Positions 4,926 through 5,827 of a DNA stretch of 5,827 nucleotides are shown one piece after another. The DNA lies in the NCBI GenBank assembly GCA_036746875.1, contig DAIODI010000181.1, positions 1 through 5,827 on the forward strand, read 5' to 3'. Numbering within the stretch: the first letter of the stretch is position 1; each line of letters opens with the position of its first letter. The notes under the pieces are model-generated. The model made no database searches, had not been told where the DNA came from, and was given only the letters and a program-made list of their open reading frames with translations. Position numbers and translations under genes: made by a program. The DNA comes from DAIODI01 sp036746875. Lineage in GTDB: Bacteria; Pseudomonadota; Alphaproteobacteria; Rhizobiales; Aestuariivirgaceae.

Positions 4926-5791
4926 GGGAAGTGGACCCGGCGCTCCAGGCGGAGCTCGACTCCGGCGCGACCACGCTGTGCCTGTGCTGGAAGCTGACGC
5001 GGCGCGACGGCGTGACGCTGGGCTTCACCGACCACGACCGGCCGCTGGCGTTCGCCGGCGTGACCTACGCCGCCGCCGCCGGATTTTCGGCGAGCGAGGC
5101 GCAGGCGGCGCTGGGGCTCGCCATCGACAACCAGGAGATCGAGGGCGCGCTTTCCGCCGACACCCTCGACGAGGCGGCGCTGCAGGACGGTGTGTTCGAC
5201 GGCGCGGAGATCGAGGTGTGGCTCGTGGACTGGCGCGACCCGTCGCGCCGCCATCTGTTGCGCGCCGCGCACCTGGGCGAAGTGCGCCGCGAGGGGGCCC
5301 GCTTCGCGGCAGAACTGCGCGGGCTGACGCACGCGCTCAACCAGGAGCGCGGGCGGATTTTCCAGCCCGGCTGCGACGCGGTGGTGGGCGATCACCGCTG
5401 CCGCGTCAACCTTGCGTCGGCGCAGTTTCGCGGCGAGGGCGTGGTGCGGGCGGGCAGCGCCGGCGCCGCCATCGCCGCCGACGGGCTTGGCGCGTTCGCC
5501 GCCGGATGGTTCGCCGGCGGACGGTTGACGGCCACGGACGGCCCCGCCCCGGGCCGCGCGTTCGAGGTGCGGGCGCACCGCATCGACCCGGCGCAGGGCT
5601 TTGCGCTGCTCGACCTTTGGACGCCGGCCTCCGGCGCGCTCTCGCCCGGCGTCCGCTTCGCCGTGACGGCGGGCTGCGACCGGCGGCTTCAGACGTGCCG
5701 GGAGAAGTTTTCCAACGTAGCGAACTTTCGCGGCTTCCCGCACATGCCGGGCAACGACCGCGTGCTGTGGTATCCCCGGAGCGGCCGGTGA
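4922..5791 (+). CDS. Tail hub protein, DUF2163 plus BR0599-type C-terminal domain (GTA g13-like)
   Basis: A 289-residue protein with two family regions. The N-terminal DUF2163 domain (about 1-160) has CLCWKLTRRDGVTLGFTDHD (20-39) and GVTYAAAAGFSASEAQAALG (46-65). The C-terminal BR0599-like region ends with FRGFPHMPGND (269-279). Four cysteines fall in two pairs, C151-X8-C160 and C252-X6-C259; two more, C20 and C22, are near the start. The paired pattern resembles the Fe-S-binding cysteines of the lambda tail tip protein gpL, and the RcGTA hub was reported to bind an iron-sulfur cluster (from memory), so an Fe-S cluster is likely here. The hub joins the distal tail ring to the megatron and peptidase parts. 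The ATG at 4922 overlaps the distal tail stop by 4 bases. No Shine-Dalgarno site is evident, so coupling is likely. Confidence 0.94.
   Translation: MREVDPALQAELDSGATTLCLCWKLTRRDGVTLGFTDHDRPLAFAGVTYAAAAGFSASEAQAALGLAIDNQEIEGALSADTLDEAALQDGVFDGAEIEVWLVDWRDPSRRHLLRAAHLGEVRREGARFAAELRGLTHALNQERGRIFQPGCDAVVGDHRCRVNLASAQFRGEGVVRAGSAGAAIAADGLGAFAAGWFAGGRLTATDGPAPGRAFEVRAHRIDPAQGFALLDLWTPASGALSPGVRFAVTAGCDRRLQTCREKFSNVANFRGFPHMPGNDRVLWYPRSGR
5778..5781 (+). promoter_or_regulatory. Ribosome binding site supporting a GTG start at 5788
   Basis: GGAG lies 6 bases before GTG at 5788, inside the end of the hub gene. It is the main sequence evidence that a new gene begins before the window ends. Confidence 0.55.
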
Positions 5792-5827
5792 GCGCGCCCT
5801 CCGACGCCGCGTTGCGCGCCCGCATCG
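5788..5827 (+). CDS. Probable NlpC/P60 cell-wall peptidase (GTA g14-like), 5' end, partial
   Basis: Only 13 codons are in the window, starting at GTG 5788 and reading SAPSDAALRARI after the initiator. The start overlaps the hub stop by 4 bases (GTGA), has GGAG 6 bases upstream, and stays open to the window edge. In RcGTA-type clusters the gene after the hub is the NlpC/P60 peptidase that helps breach peptidoglycan during DNA delivery. The short helical N-terminus before the catalytic region fits, but no catalytic Cys or His is visible, so the product name is inferred from gene order alone. Confidence 0.6.
   Translation, partial: MSAPSDAALRARI

Noticed and set aside
4634..5743. Long open frame on the - strand (369 codons) opposite the distal tail and hub genes
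   Set aside because: The composition is that of a G+C-driven shadow, there is no family similarity, and it crosses two confirmed genes.

Overview
This window is an internal slice of a head-to-tail structural gene cluster of the Rhodobacter capsulatus gene transfer agent (RcGTA) type. The genes run without a break on the + strand in the order of RcGTA g4 to g14: prohead protease (3' end only), HK97-fold major capsid protein, head-tail adaptor, head closure (stopper), tail terminator (DUF3168), major tail tube protein (TP901-1 family), two tail assembly chaperones (g10 and g10.1), a very short tape measure protein, distal tail protein (DUF2460), tail hub (DUF2163 plus BR0599-type C-terminus), and the first 13 codons of what should be the NlpC/P60 cell-wall peptidase. 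The gene order and protein families point to an alphaproteobacterium. The very high G+C (I estimate near 70%, not computed) is even across all genes and fits a long-resident, host-adapted element better than a recent prophage. Hyphomicrobiales (Rhizobiales) is my best guess at order level, with low confidence.

Layout: 1-234 ends the capsid maturation protease. 245-1474 encodes the capsid. 1477-2785 encodes the neck and connector (adaptor, stopper, tail terminator). 2814-3227 is the tail tube. 3238-4236 holds the two tail assembly chaperones and the tape measure. 4284-5791 encodes the baseplate (distal tail protein and hub). 5788-5827 starts the peptidase. The terminase and portal genes (g1-g3) should lie upstream, and the large tail-tip 'megatron' (g15) downstream.

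The genes are packed as one transcription unit. Four junctions are 4-base stop/start overlaps (GTGA three times, ATGA once), one is an 11-base overlap, and no gap exceeds 47 bases. I see no promoter, no intrinsic terminator, and no integrase, lysis, regulator, tRNA, CRISPR or IS element. Expression must come from a promoter upstream of the window, with output tuned by ribosome binding sites and translational coupling.

No wholly new system is visible. The points most worth a second look are: (i) a fixed-spacing motif TCAG-N4-CGGAG at the ribosome binding sites of four genes; (ii) the unusually short 152-residue tape measure; (iii) a non-canonical sequence around the presumed catalytic serine of the protease; (iv) a four-cysteine, probable Fe-S site in the hub, split by a long insertion; and (v) a small repeat/hairpin in the largest intergenic gap.
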